This document shows positions 47,974 through 57,975 of a stretch of 64,000 bases of DNA, piece after piece. The DNA is taken from NCBI RefSeq assembly GCF_003026475.1, contig NZ_PYMC01000011.1:62001-126000 (forward strand), written 5' to 3'. The notes below the pieces were generated by a model. The model made no database searches. It saw nothing but the letters and a program-made list of their open reading frames with translations, and was not told the origin of the DNA. Position 1 is the stretch's first letter. The number at the start of each line of letters is the position of its first letter. The stretch is from Photobacterium lipolyticum (GTDB lineage: Bacteria > Pseudomonadota > Gammaproteobacteria > Enterobacterales > Vibrionaceae). The translations under genes were made by a program, and so were the position numbers.

Positions 47974-49434
47974 ATGTGCAAAACCAAAATTGTTGCCACG
48001 TTAGGCCCCGCCAGTAATGATCCGCAAACGATTGAAAAATTGATTTTAGCGGGTGTTAATGTTGTTCGTTTGAATTTCTCTCATGGTTCCTCAGAAGAGC
48101 ATATTGCCCGCGCAGAATTAGTGCGGGCAATTGCTGTACGATTGGGGCGCCATGTTGGGGTTTTGGCTGATCTGCAAGGGCCTAAAATTCGGATTGCTGT
48201 TTTTCGTGACGGCAAGGTGATGCTTGAGAAAGGTCAGGCATTTACCCTTGATGCAGACATGGCATCAGATGCAGGAACAGAAAACGCCGTCGGTTTGGAT
48301 TTTCCCCAATTAGTCAATGACGTGCAGCAAGGCGATGTTTTACTGCTGGATGATGGACGCATTCGTCTAAAAGTTACAGATATTGACGGCGGGAAAGTTC
48401 ACACCACAGTATTAAATGCTGGGGTGCTGTCTAATCGAAAAGGGATCAATTTACTCGGTGGTGGCCTTTCGGCACCCGCGCTTACCGATAAGGATAAGCA
48501 AGATATTATCACTGCAGCCGCTCTTGATGCCGATTATATCGCCGTTTCGTTTCCTCGTAATTCAGCTGATTTACATGAAGCTCGTCAGTTGGTTAAAGCG
48601 GCTGGCTGTCACGCTGCAATCGTGGCGAAAGTTGAACGGGCTGAAGTCGTGGCCTCAGTGAAAGCGATGGATGATGTCATTTTAGCGTCTGATGTGATTA
48701 TGGTTGCACGGGGGGATTTGGGCGTCGAAATAGGTGATGTCAATTTACCTCTGATACAAAAGCGGTTGATTGAGCGGGCGCGTTATCATGGCCGTCCGGT
48801 GATCACGGCGACTCAAATGATGGAATCGATGATTGAGAATCCCATGCCAACGCGAGCCGAGGTCTTGGATGTTGCCAATGCAGTACTTGATGGTACAGAT
48901 GCCGTAATGTTATCGGCCGAATCTGCCGCGGGTAAATATCCGGTTGAAGCCGTTGCTTATATGGCTGACATCGCGAGTGGCGCAGAAGAGCGTATCAGCG
49001 AAGCCAGTGATAATTGGCAAAACTTACTGAATCTATGCTCAGAGCCGCGAAAAAGCATGGCGTTAGCTGCCATGCTGTCGGTATCAAACTCAACCCAAAA
49101 GTCAGGTGTGGCAATTATTACCGAACAGGGTGACACCCCACGCTTAATGTCTCGCTGGCAGGGTAAGCAGCAGATATGGGCACTGTCTCATGACCCTCGT
49201 GTTTTACGTCAACTGGCATTACTGCGGGGTGTTACACCGGTTTATTTCGAACATGTCGGTAAGACGGGGCAAGTCCTGGCAGAAGAGGTGAAATCTGTTC
49301 TCTATTATGCCGAGATGTTAAATGACATTGATTCGCTGATCTTAACGCAATTTGAATCACTCGAAAATGTGGGGGATACCGATATTTGTCGATTCATTAA
49401 ATTAACGAAGGCGGCGGAACCAGTAGCCGCTTAA
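47974..49434 (+). CDS. Pyruvate kinase (PykA-type, accessory copy)
   Basis: A 486-residue enzyme converting phosphoenolpyruvate and ADP to pyruvate and ATP. The barrel is intact: KIVATLGPAS, RLNFSHGS, DLQGPKIRI, the IVAKVERAE lysine, MVARGDLGVE, and ITATQMMESMIENPMPT. The C-terminal domain is more divergent than in housekeeping PykA. The upstream extension to 47941 is discarded because MCKTKIVATLGP is the natural start, with AAGGT before it. Its place behind an organophosphate transporter and between two pgtCBA operons suggests a dedicated enzyme for imported C3 phosphates; a housekeeping pyk is presumably elsewhere. Confidence 0.9.
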   Translation: MCKTKIVATLGPASNDPQTIEKLILAGVNVVRLNFSHGSSEEHIARAELVRAIAVRLGRHVGVLADLQGPKIRIAVFRDGKVMLEKGQAFTLDADMASDAGTENAVGLDFPQLVNDVQQGDVLLLDDGRIRLKVTDIDGGKVHTTVLNAGVLSNRKGINLLGGGLSAPALTDKDKQDIITAAALDADYIAVSFPRNSADLHEARQLVKAAGCHAAIVAKVERAEVVASVKAMDDVILASDVIMVARGDLGVEIGDVNLPLIQKRLIERARYHGRPVITATQMMESMIENPMPTRAEVLDVANAVLDGTDAVMLSAESAAGKYPVEAVAYMADIASGAEERISEASDNWQNLLNLCSEPRKSMALAAMLSVSNSTQKSGVAIITEQGDTPRLMSRWQGKQQIWALSHDPRVLRQLALLRGVTPVYFEHVGKTGQVLAEEVKSVLYYAEMLNDIDSLILTQFESLENVGDTDICRFIKLTKAAEPVAA

Positions 49435-49538
49435 CCTGATTTTTTGCCGGTAGATCGGTGTGTTGTTTAGTGATGATACTTCGAGCTCCACCGAAGTGAT
49501 CACTGTTGGCTCTGATTAGCGCCATTTCTCGCTTATTT

Positions 49539-49577
49539 CGCTCGCCTTACTTTGCAAAAAGTGGCGAGCGTTTTTTT
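49539..49577 (+). terminator. Rho-independent terminator after pyruvate kinase
   Basis: CGCTCGCC and GGCGAGCG with a 16-base loop are followed by seven T. It lies just before the stop of the convergent pgtA copy 2. Confidence 0.85.
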
Positions 49578-49581
49578 GCTG

Positions 49582-50859
49582 TTAATTCGATAGCCTGACT
49601 TTAAACTCGGCTTTATCTAAACCATGTTTTTTCATTCTTAAATACAGTTTCTTGCGTGGTATCTGCAGGTAAGAAGACACTTCATTGATACGCCCGGTAA
49701 AGAGGTACAATGCATCTTCGATGAGTTGTTTCTCATAGTCATCGACCAAGTCATCTAACGGGCTGCTCATTTGATCTAGCGGCTTAGATCGCTCTTGTCC
49801 GGTCAGCTTGACAATACCAATGGCATACAGCTCTGCGACGTTTTTCAGCTCCAGCACATTTCCAGGCCATTCATGACGATTAAGGGTGTTGATGTAGGCC
49901 TTATCAACAGCAGGAATAGCCTTATTGAGTTTTTGGCAGCTCAGTTTTAAGAAATGTCTGAATAACGGCGTAATATCGCAGCTGCGTTGCCTTAGGGGCG
50001 GCAAAGAAAAGCGCACCTGGCTCAAGAAGTAGAACAGTTCAGGTAGCATCTGTTCATTTTCAACAACCTTTTCCGGCTCACCTTCCACAATGGCTAATAC
50101 TCTCACTTCCTTTTTACACTGGCGCTCTTGCTCCAGCAAAAAACGACATAACCATTGCTGTGCTTCAATTGGCATGTCTTGTGGATTGTTGAGACATAAA
50201 CTGCCACTACGTGCTGAGATCATGCTCCGTTGCAGATCCGGGGTACAAGTAATCGCTGAACCATTGACGTTTATATAAGGTCCCTGATGAATAATGCTAT
50301 TTTTATGCAGCAGTTTGGCAACAGTATGACGGCCGGTGCCGCTTTCCCCTTCAATAAGCACATCTTTGGTTGTGAGTGCGATTTTTGTCACCTGCGCACG
50401 AATTTTGACGATTAAAGGACTGTCACCATTTAATTCGTTTGATGCCGTGTGGATCAGGGTTTTACGCTGATTAATGACCTGTTTACGCTGAGGCAGGAAC
50501 CGTTCTAATAACGCCAGAAGATCTGCCGGCTGTAGCGGTTTCTGTAAAAAGTCGATCGCTCCTTTTTTTACCGCATCGACCGCCATCGGGATATCACCGT
50601 GGCCAGTGATTATGATAACGGGCAGCTCTTCATCAAGGCCTTTTATTTTATCCAGCAACTCTATACCGTTCAGACCAGGCATATACATATCGGTAACGAC
50701 GACTCCTGGCCAGTTTTTATCTAGCATCCCCAATACCTGAGTCGGATCTGTTGCGGTTTGTGCTTTATAGCCAGAGACTTCAAGTAAATGTTGATAAGCG
50801 TCGACAACATCCTGATCGTCGTCAACGATCAGTACTTCAATATCATCATTCATTATCAT
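49582..50859 (-). CDS. pgtA: PgtA-like response regulator, copy 2
   Basis: A 425-residue paralogue of the protein at 41275: receiver (VVTDMYMPGLNG, KPLQP), reduced AAA+ domain with GESGTGR and no GAFTGA or DE Walker B (LCLNNPQ), then PLFRHFLKLSC and a Fis-type HTH (INEVSSYLQIPRKKLYLRMKKH). The C-terminal linker SPLDDLVDDYEKQLIEDALYLF is nearly shared between copies, while the middle domain has drifted. As in copy 1, its start overlaps the pgtB stop by up to 14 bases and GGAG lies about 11 bases upstream. Confidence 0.82.
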   Translation of the reverse strand: MIMNDDIEVLIVDDDQDVVDAYQHLLEVSGYKAQTATDPTQVLGMLDKNWPGVVVTDMYMPGLNGIELLDKIKGLDEELPVIIITGHGDIPMAVDAVKKGAIDFLQKPLQPADLLALLERFLPQRKQVINQRKTLIHTASNELNGDSPLIVKIRAQVTKIALTTKDVLIEGESGTGRHTVAKLLHKNSIIHQGPYINVNGSAITCTPDLQRSMISARSGSLCLNNPQDMPIEAQQWLCRFLLEQERQCKKEVRVLAIVEGEPEKVVENEQMLPELFYFLSQVRFSLPPLRQRSCDITPLFRHFLKLSCQKLNKAIPAVDKAYINTLNRHEWPGNVLELKNVAELYAIGIVKLTGQERSKPLDQMSSPLDDLVDDYEKQLIEDALYLFTGRINEVSSYLQIPRKKLYLRMKKHGLDKAEFKVRLSN

Positions 50860-53209
50860 AATTAATTAACTCCAAAACGACCATGGCTCCACCCTGAAGG
50901 TTTGAAGCCAGGAAAATCTCGCCCCCTAAACGGGTCATAATTGAACGACAAATACTTAACCCCAGGCCAAGCCCGACGTCTTTCGTTGTGGTAAAAGGAA
51001 TAAAAAGTTTCTTGATGCTCTCATCAGCAAAACCATCCCCGGTATCTCTGACCGTAATACGCAGAGGAGAGCTGATAGCGTCAAGTGTGCTTATAGTGAT
51101 TTCACGCTGTTCGCTTGCTGCGACAGCATCGCAACTATTCACCATTAAGTTGACCAGGACTTGCTCTAGTTGCACTTGATCGGCTAGAGCATATAGCGCT
51201 GTATCAACCTCATTGATAATGGTTGTCTTTTGAACTTTCGCCCGGCTTTCAATTATCAGCATGGCTTGATTTATCGACTCATGGATATTGACACGTATAA
51301 GCGGGTTGCTCGCTGATTGTTTGCGAGAGAAACTGCGTAAGCTGGAAATAATGTTGCCCATGCGTGCGGTAAGGTTGTCTATCTTGTCCAGACTGGATGC
51401 CAGCCGATCGTGATTATGTTTTTTGATCGCAATTTTAGTAGCAAAAACATGGGTTGAGATAGCAGAAAGAGGTTGGTTTAATTCATGTGCGAGCGATGTC
51501 ATGGCTTGGCCGACCACCGCCATTTTTGCCGCTTGAATGAGGTCATCTTGCGTTGCGCGTAAGTCATCTTCAACTCGCTTACGGTCCTCTATTTCAGCCC
51601 TCAACTGTCGGTTACTGTTGGTCAGAGACTGCGTTTTTTCCCGCACCATATTTTCTAACCAGCGAGCAGCATTCTCCTGTTCGGTGATGTCTGTCATCGT
51701 AATAATAACCTTGTCGCTATTACCTTGTTTAAACAAACGAAAATCGAGTCTCAGGTACTGTATGTTCTCTTGGTAGCTCTGTTTAAGGGTGAGGTTGCAG
51801 GCACCATTTTCCACTAACGGGCTACCGTCTGAAAAGAGGTACTTAAGCCTTTGCTGCATGTTTTCATTAAATAAATCCCAAACGGTTATATCGGCCATAG
51901 CGGTATCGTAGCTAAACAGCCTTAAGGCGCTGGGATTAACGGATTCCACAACACCGTTTAAATTGCAGGTGATGATGCTGGCTTGCGTGTTGTTGATCAG
52001 GTTCAGGGCATTACTTTGCTGCATTTCCTGCATCTGGCGACAGAAATCGCGGAGGTTATCACCGAGCAAACCGATTTCATCATCGCCAGTAACCTGAATA
52101 TTGGCATTCAAATTACCCTTGGTAACTGAATCAAGGTCCTTACTTAGTAGGTTCAGGCGTTTCACAATCCCTCTGCCAACCAAGTGGATTGACAGTATAA
52201 TGGATAAGAATATCGACAGAGACACCACGCCCAGCATCATAGCATTGCTATATATGAGGGATTTTCTGGTTTCATTATCTAATTGCTGCAGTGAGGTATC
52301 GGCTTGTTCCACCATGGTCTGGATCCGTTCTTCCTGATCTTTAAGGCGGGTCTGGATACGTTTTTCATGCTGGCTGATCTTCATATGCAGTTCTACATCT
52401 TGCTTGAGCAGTTTTTCAAGCACACCGTCAGGTTCAACTAACGCAATAAATTCTTGCAATAATTGCCGATATGAAATCGTAGAAGGGTAGTGGTGCAGTG
52501 TTTGACTCATTTCTCTGACTTCATTGGTTTTGTAACCAATAAAGTAGAACGCATTACTGAGATCGCGTTGTTGGCGTTGCTGAATGATCTCCTGAACCAA
52601 TTGGTGAAGTTTGTTTTCATTAATGGTGATCGCTTGGATCAGCGAAAACTCGGTCATGACACCTGCGATGGCTTCACTGTTAATGGCATTGGGTAACATT
52701 CGCGTTAATTGCCATTCCACCTCCTGGCGCAGTGGGGTCAGTTCATCGACCAAATCCTGATGGAGCCATCTGATGGTGTTTTCGGTTTGTGTTAGCGAGT
52801 ACAAGTGTGTGTTACGCTGGTTTACTAAATTAGCATAAGCATCGATATCTTCCCGCAAGATTTCATGTTCAGTCTTTATCGATGGGTATGACTTTAGGCC
52901 GGCCGTGTCAGTGATCGCATTGGTGATCTGTTGCAGCTTGATGTTGATGTTCTGCTTCAGATCGTTATGCATGATGGGGTCAGTATTGTGGCTCAACAGA
53001 GAAAGGGTGGCCTGCAGGCCAGAGGTATTTCTTTCTAGCTGGTAACTTGCCTTGAGAGTTGGCATATTTTTGTCAACGATCGCCTCAATCTGGTTATCGA
53101 TGGCTTCCCAGTTGACTACCGCAATCAAGCTTACGCTGACGGTGAGAAAAGCCATAAAGGCAATCGCGGCAATCAGGCGATATCCAATTGTTTTCCTGCG
53201 AAGCATCAT
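50846..53209 (-). CDS. pgtB: PgtB-like sensor histidine kinase, copy 2
   Basis: A 787-residue kinase of the same architecture as copy 1: TM helix at 10-30, long helical periplasmic region, second TM near 315-337, HAMP, PAS-like NALNLINNTQASIITC (identical in both copies), HisKA LAHELNQPLSAIS and HATPase LVNLMVNSCDA, DTGDGF, GLGLGLSICRSIM. Its periplasmic part is much less conserved with copy 1 than the kinase core, which suggests a different input. It overlaps the pgtC copy 2 stop by four bases. Confidence 0.84.
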   Translation of the reverse strand: MMLRRKTIGYRLIAAIAFMAFLTVSVSLIAVVNWEAIDNQIEAIVDKNMPTLKASYQLERNTSGLQATLSLLSHNTDPIMHNDLKQNINIKLQQITNAITDTAGLKSYPSIKTEHEILREDIDAYANLVNQRNTHLYSLTQTENTIRWLHQDLVDELTPLRQEVEWQLTRMLPNAINSEAIAGVMTEFSLIQAITINENKLHQLVQEIIQQRQQRDLSNAFYFIGYKTNEVREMSQTLHHYPSTISYRQLLQEFIALVEPDGVLEKLLKQDVELHMKISQHEKRIQTRLKDQEERIQTMVEQADTSLQQLDNETRKSLIYSNAMMLGVVSLSIFLSIILSIHLVGRGIVKRLNLLSKDLDSVTKGNLNANIQVTGDDEIGLLGDNLRDFCRQMQEMQQSNALNLINNTQASIITCNLNGVVESVNPSALRLFSYDTAMADITVWDLFNENMQQRLKYLFSDGSPLVENGACNLTLKQSYQENIQYLRLDFRLFKQGNSDKVIITMTDITEQENAARWLENMVREKTQSLTNSNRQLRAEIEDRKRVEDDLRATQDDLIQAAKMAVVGQAMTSLAHELNQPLSAISTHVFATKIAIKKHNHDRLASSLDKIDNLTARMGNIISSLRSFSRKQSASNPLIRVNIHESINQAMLIIESRAKVQKTTIINEVDTALYALADQVQLEQVLVNLMVNSCDAVAASEQREITISTLDAISSPLRITVRDTGDGFADESIKKLFIPFTTTKDVGLGLGLSICRSIMTRLGGEIFLASNLQGGAMVVLELINYDNE

Positions 53210-54456
53210 TTGCTCCCTTCGCGCTCGGCAATGATCTTCTGGCTGAGAGCGATCGATTGCTCAAGTTGACTACCCATAATACGGCGCCAGGCATTAATGC
53301 ATCTTGCAGTTTGCACGTCCGTACGGGATAGCGACAGTTCATGATACATATCGCTATTGGCCTGAGTTTCAGTGACCGGTGGGGTCGAAGCCAGACGGAT
53401 CGCTAAATTGAATTGGCGGCGGTGTTCGTCTGTCAGGTTTTGCACCGTGTTGAGCTTGTGGATAAGCTGCCAAGCCTGGTTTAATAATACTAACTGGTGA
53501 CTGATAGTTTGTTCAAATAGTTGTTTTACAAGTGCTTTCCGGTGACGCATAAGGGGCATATTCAGCGGTTGGCGTGTATAAGATGGTACTGTTTTCTGCT
53601 TTAAGCCATATTTGTGCAGCGAACTCGTCGGCAGTTTTGCCTGCACCTCATCAGAGAGTAAATATTTAATCAATGCCAGGCTATGCTTGGATTGATGGGT
53701 ATTGTTGACGGCTGCGATATAACTCGGGATCTGCGGACTGTGATTCTGGTAATTGAATCCTATAAAAGGGAATTGTCTCTGGCTTTCGTAGGCGAAGCTG
53801 TCAATAACGGGACCAATACCTGCCAGACCACGAGAAATGGCATCGCTCACCCCAAAACTACGGGCAGAAATTGAAGCTAAGTTACCACCAATTTGTAATA
53901 GAAGTTTCCAGCCATCTTTCCAGCCATATCGTTGCAGAATGTTTTCAACCATCAGATGCGTGGTACCAGAGCGGTATGGGCTGCTCATGATCACATGCCG
54001 GAAATATTGGGGGTGGGTCAGATTTTCCCAATTGACCGGTATATCAAGATTATGCTTGGCTAGGTAATCTTTGTTCCACATCAAGCCATAGCCTGAGTAA
54101 CCGAAGATAACAATGTTCGCTGACTGACTTTGCCTAAATGGCTGTATGAGTTGTGAATGAGTGATGTCAGCTGTAAGTTCAATTAGCTTATTTTGTTCAA
54201 TCAAAGGTTGGAGTGTAAATTGCGATGATGAAATCACAATATCAATATCATGACCGTTTTTTTCCAGCAAGCGAACACCTGATTCTCCCCGGCGGTGAAG
54301 AACTTTGATCTTTGCATCTGGGTATTGCTTCTGAAACTCCAGAGTTATTGGTGTAATTGCTGATTCAGTAAACGTTGTCAGAATAATTAAATGATTCGTT
54401 GGTGCAGCAATGCAACCTGGCGAAATAATTAGCAATAACAGAAGCAATCGAATCAT
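53206..54456 (-). CDS. pgtC: PgtC-like periplasmic sensor component, copy 2
   Basis: A 416-residue exported protein; the signal peptide MIRLLLLLLIISPGCIA contains a cysteine that does not form a good lipobox. Blocks shared with copy 1: IILTTFTESAI, FGYSGYGLMWNKDYLAKH, SSPYRSGTTHLMVENILQ, RYGWKDGWKLLLQIGGNLAS, SARSFGVSDAISRG. It is the first gene of the second pgtCBA operon. The 54457-54616 leader lacks the palindromes seen at 46283 and 46388, so regulation of the two operons probably differs. Confidence 0.83.
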   Translation of the reverse strand: MIRLLLLLLIISPGCIAAPTNHLIILTTFTESAITPITLEFQKQYPDAKIKVLHRRGESGVRLLEKNGHDIDIVISSSQFTLQPLIEQNKLIELTADITHSQLIQPFRQSQSANIVIFGYSGYGLMWNKDYLAKHNLDIPVNWENLTHPQYFRHVIMSSPYRSGTTHLMVENILQRYGWKDGWKLLLQIGGNLASISARSFGVSDAISRGLAGIGPVIDSFAYESQRQFPFIGFNYQNHSPQIPSYIAAVNNTHQSKHSLALIKYLLSDEVQAKLPTSSLHKYGLKQKTVPSYTRQPLNMPLMRHRKALVKQLFEQTISHQLVLLNQAWQLIHKLNTVQNLTDEHRRQFNLAIRLASTPPVTETQANSDMYHELSLSRTDVQTARCINAWRRIMGSQLEQSIALSQKIIAEREGSK

Positions 54457-54616
54457 GATAGTTAATACTATATCCCTTTATTGGTAGGTTTTATATACAA
54501 GGTTAATTCGCGAGATTATACCTAAATAATGTCACTTATTTTCAATCTTCTAAGATGTTGGTGATTTTTATAGATGGGACGATCGAAATGTGTCATTAGT
54601 GACTCCTTGCTGGTGT

Positions 54617-54675
54617 GGGTATATACCCAAGTAACCTCAAGATGCTCGTTTCAGCGAGAATTTCCAGCTGCTAAG
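54617..54675. repeat. Partial copy of the TATACCCAA-ended repeat
   Basis: A GGGTATATACCC palindrome continues as AAGTAACCTCAAGATGC, which matches the left end of the 55564 element with about three changes, and then as TCGTTTCAGCGAG, which recalls its right end. This looks like a solo end or deleted element. The rest of the 54457-54794 gap has no gene. Confidence 0.55.
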
Positions 54676-54718
54676 GTCAGGCGCTAATTTGCATTGTTAG
54701 TAGGTGTTTGTGGGCAAT

Positions 54719-54745
54719 AAAACCGGAGTAGGGACTCCGGTTTTT
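54719..54745 (-). terminator. Rho-independent terminator after yfbU
   Basis: AAAACCGGAGT and ACTCCGGTTTT around AGGG, with T-rich tails on both strands; it serves yfbU on the minus strand. Confidence 0.85.
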
Positions 54746-54794
54746 AAATATATAGAAGAATATTAAGTGCAAATACTGCTAAATATAAATAGCA

Positions 54795-55295
54795 CTAGGC
54801 ATTCAAAATTTGTTGAATCTCAGTAGCGGATAAATGATATTGGCGGGGACAGTTGCGCCAAGTTTGCAGCATACGTTGGTATTTTTCTAACATTGGCACC
54901 TGACTGTTGAACTGGTGCTCAGATTTATCAAACTGAGGATACAGACCTTCTTCGTCAGTTAAGAATCGCACATAGTGAACCAGTTGTGATTCTGTGGCGG
55001 CATCAAAGCCCAGAAATTGCAGGCGGCGTGGCTCAACCAGTTGCTGGTTAGCCTCATCGAGCATTTTATAAGATTCCTGCAGCGCGTGATGCATCTCCAT
55101 GAAGTCAATAACATTGCGGCAGGTTTCTTCAGGAAGGCAGCCGAAGTCTTTGTTCAGTTCGCGCATTTGCAGGCCATAACCGCGCTCAACAATGGTTTGA
55201 AGTCGGCGATATTTTTCTGCGTTTTCAGGGTTCATCTGAGACATCAGAGAATACTGGTTAGAAAGAATAAGACGTTGAGCGTTTGTCATTTCCAT
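54795..55295 (-). CDS. yfbU: YfbU family protein (UPF0304)
   Basis: A 166-residue soluble, helix-rich protein. The start [15 protein letters not shown] and the blocks [32 protein letters not shown] and [18 protein letters not shown] match E. coli YfbU. Crystal and toxicity data exist for homologues, but no biochemical function is settled. It is a monocistronic unit with its own terminator. In E. coli yfbU lies beside yfbV-ackA-pta; here the pgt cluster and others separate them by 21 kb. Confidence 0.9.
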   Translation of the reverse strand: MEMTNAQRLILSNQYSLMSQMNPENAEKYRRLQTIVERGYGLQMRELNKDFGCLPEETCRNVIDFMEMHHALQESYKMLDEANQQLVEPRRLQFLGFDAATESQLVHYVRFLTDEEGLYPQFDKSEHQFNSQVPMLEKYQRMLQTWRNCPRQYHLSATEIQQILNA

Positions 55296-55563
55296 AATAA
55301 AAGGCCTTAATATTGTTATGTTCTGCGGTTGAGATTATCAGGTTAAGTTTAAAAAAGCTTGATCTGACGAGGCGTAGCCGTCGTTTTTGTACTAAATATA
55401 ACCGAGTGATGAAAGCTTAAGCAATAAATCGATATATTGTTGATTTTTATGTATTTAACCTTATATTTTTTGGGGGTTTGTGTTGATCTTGCTTTCTACA
55501 ATCGTAGTTTAGGAAAAGGGGGTAAGGCAATTGATGTGCAATGATAGTTTTACAGTGGGGAGC

Positions 55564-55829
55564 TATACCCAAACCACCTCAAGATGCAAGATTCAGAGCT
55601 TCCTCTGGGAACTCAATTCGAATGAAATGTGTGTAGGAATGGCGAGCCCTTTCAAACACATTTTGTGAAGAAGTGATTTTCCAGAGGAGCTCCCAAAGGG
55701 CGTGTTTCATTGGCTTTTATTCTGTGTTAGCCATTCTCTAAATAGATCTACTATTCACTCAAATGGCTGCCTTGACTAAAAGCCAATGAATTCTCGCTGA
55801 ACTCTGCATTTTGAGGTGGTTTGGGTATA
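55564..55829. mobile_element. MITE-like palindromic element, 266 bases
   Basis: Terminal inverted repeats begin TATACCCAAACCACCTCAA and extend through a less perfect ATGCA/AGATTCAG section to about 35 bases. Inside is a second perfect 14-base inverted pair, TTCATTGGCTTTTA (55706-55719) and TAAAAGCCAATGAA (55777-55790), with AGCCATT/AATGGCT nested in it. No transposase frame fits. Isolated ends of the same type occur at 24527 and 54617. This is the structure of a non-autonomous element or large REP unit. It lies between yfbU and fhs. Confidence 0.72.
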
Positions 55830-55908
55830 TAAGAAAGAGCCACTAAATGTAGCCCTTTCGTGTTTGGATGACAATAAGCGTTCTTTGAATTTACTTGCTT
55901 AAAGGCGG

Positions 55909-57663
55909 TTAGCTTAAGCCTACAATATTGCCATTGTCATCCAGATCTAATGCCATATAAGCTGGCTTTTCGGGCAAGCCCGGCATGGTCATGACATTAC
56001 CGCACAGCGCATAAACAAATCCCGCTCCCGCACAGAGTTTTAGTTCACGGACCGGCAGAAGAAAACCTCTCGGTGCGCCTTTCACGCTGGGATCATGGGT
56101 GATTGATAATGGTGTTTTTGCCAGACAGACCGCTAAATTATCATGGCCCTGAGCTTTCAGTTCTGCCAGTTGTTGTTTGGCCCGTTCAGACAATTCAATA
56201 CCTTGGCTACCATACCCCACCTCGGCGACCGTCATTAGTTTCTCTTCTAAAGTCTGTGACAGGCTGTAAAGTGGTTTAAAGTCAGCCGGTGTTTCACAGG
56301 CTGTAACCACGGCTCGAGCCAGTGCAATGGCCCCGTCACCGCCTTTACCGAAAGCTTCGCTGATCGCCACATCAACATAAGTGCCAAAGTCCTGGGCATT
56401 AACCATTGCTTTTAGCTGTGCAAGTTCGGCATCGCTATCTTGCGGGAAGCGGTTAATGGCAACCACAACCGGTAAACCGTATTTGGCGGCGTTACGAATG
56501 TGCCATTTCAGGTTCTCAAAACCCGCGACGAGTGCTTTTTCATCCGGGGCGAAAATAGCTTCGGGCAGTGGCTGACCCGGACGTAAATCATACAGTCCTG
56601 AGTTGGCTTTTAATCCGCGCAGTGTTGCAACCATGACCGCACAATCAGGGCCTCGTTCGGCTTGTTGTGCTTTGATGTTACAGGCTTTCTCTAACCCCAT
56701 ATCAGAGCCAAAACCGCCTTCGGTAACGGTGAATTCACTTAATTTCAGCGCGATACGATCGGCAATGATGGATGAGTTTCCATGGGCAATATTGGCGAAT
56801 GGTCCGGCATGAATAAGGGTCGGCACACCTTCCAGCGTCTGCATGAGCGTCGGCTCAATGGCTTCGCACAGAGTAACGGCCATGGCACCCGCAACGTGAA
56901 GATCGTCGGCAGTGATTGCCTGGCCATCAATATTATAAGCCAGTACGATGCGGCCGATTCGCGCACGCATATCAGCAAGATCTCTGGATAAGGCCAGAAT
57001 TGCCATTAACTCTGAAGCAGCAGAAATATCAAAACCGTCTTCACGTTCCAAGCCATTAATGGTTTTTCCCGGCTCATTAAGTCCCACGGTGATCTTGCGC
57101 AGCGCACGGTCATTGTGATCCATGACTCGCTTCCAGACTATACGGTTAATATCGATACGCAGCGGTGTCAGCTCGGTTCGCCGGGCAAATTGCTCATAAC
57201 CGTGGCGTTCTTCATGGTACAGGCGGGCATCAATTGCTGCCGCCGCAAGGTTATGGGCGGCGGTGACAGCATGAATATCACCAGTTAAATGCAGGTTTAG
57301 CTTTTCCATCGGGGCGACCTGGCTATAGCCTCCACCAGCCGCGCCGCCTTTCACGCCAAAGACCGGCCCCATCGAAGGCTGGCGAATACAGGCAATGACT
57401 TTTTTCCCCACTTTGGCTAACCCTTGCGATAAGCCAATGGTGGTGACCGTTTTACCTTCACCGAGAGGCGTCGGGGTGATGGCTGTCACTAGCACCAACT
57501 TCCCTTCAGGTTTATCAGCCAGGCGTTTAAGAATTGAAGGTTTAACCTTGGCTTTCAAGGAGCCTTGTGGTGTCAGGTCTTCAGGTTTAATACCTGTAAC
57601 TTGGGCAATCTGGTCGATAGGAGTGAGTAGGGTGTCGCGGCAAATTTGAATGTCGCTTTTCAT
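55909..57663 (-). CDS. fhs: Formate-tetrahydrofolate ligase
   Basis: A 584-residue enzyme that uses ATP to join formate to tetrahydrofolate, giving 10-formyl-THF for purine and formyl-Met-tRNA synthesis. Motifs: ATP-binding [31 protein letters not shown] in part, [31 protein letters not shown], and [20 protein letters not shown] at the end. The length is slightly above the clostridial form, as usual for proteobacteria. It is downstream of and on the same strand as the formate-channel/CBS gene (313 bases apart), which suggests a formate assimilation group. Confidence 0.95.
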   Translation of the reverse strand: MKSDIQICRDTLLTPIDQIAQVTGIKPEDLTPQGSLKAKVKPSILKRLADKPEGKLVLVTAITPTPLGEGKTVTTIGLSQGLAKVGKKVIACIRQPSMGPVFGVKGGAAGGGYSQVAPMEKLNLHLTGDIHAVTAAHNLAAAAIDARLYHEERHGYEQFARRTELTPLRIDINRIVWKRVMDHNDRALRKITVGLNEPGKTINGLEREDGFDISAASELMAILALSRDLADMRARIGRIVLAYNIDGQAITADDLHVAGAMAVTLCEAIEPTLMQTLEGVPTLIHAGPFANIAHGNSSIIADRIALKLSEFTVTEGGFGSDMGLEKACNIKAQQAERGPDCAVMVATLRGLKANSGLYDLRPGQPLPEAIFAPDEKALVAGFENLKWHIRNAAKYGLPVVVAINRFPQDSDAELAQLKAMVNAQDFGTYVDVAISEAFGKGGDGAIALARAVVTACETPADFKPLYSLSQTLEEKLMTVAEVGYGSQGIELSERAKQQLAELKAQGHDNLAVCLAKTPLSITHDPSVKGAPRGFLLPVRELKLCAGAGFVYALCGNVMTMPGLPEKPAYMALDLDDNGNIVGLS

Positions 57664-57928
57664 ATGGGCTCATTTCCTCATAGCGATGACAACAGGGAAT
57701 AGTGACAACGGATATACTGCATCAGATTGGATCAACAGGCTGCGCAATCGTTTGCGTCGTGTTTATACCATAATTTTATCATGGATAAATAGAGTAATGG
57801 CGAGATAAATGTTGGTATTTTACATGGGGCGTTCTGTGGCGGTCGAGGTCTGGGTTAATTGTGGCTGCTGCGGCCGGAGAAATTTTAGGCTGGTGTGATT
57901 TCGCTCATCGGTTCGTAATGTGGGGAGA

Positions 57929-57964
57929 GCCAGACGATTATCCCGAGAGGGACAATCGTCTGGC
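57929..57964. other. Hairpin after the FNT-CBS gene
   Basis: GCCAGACGATT and AATCGTCTGGC (11-base perfect arms) surround TATCCCGAGAGGGAC-like sequence, itself partly self-complementary, 11 bases past the stop. There is no T-run on the minus strand. The remaining 57664-57928 gap shows no gene; the fhs promoter is presumably within it. Confidence 0.6.
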
Positions 57965-57975
57965 GGGTTTGTTTA

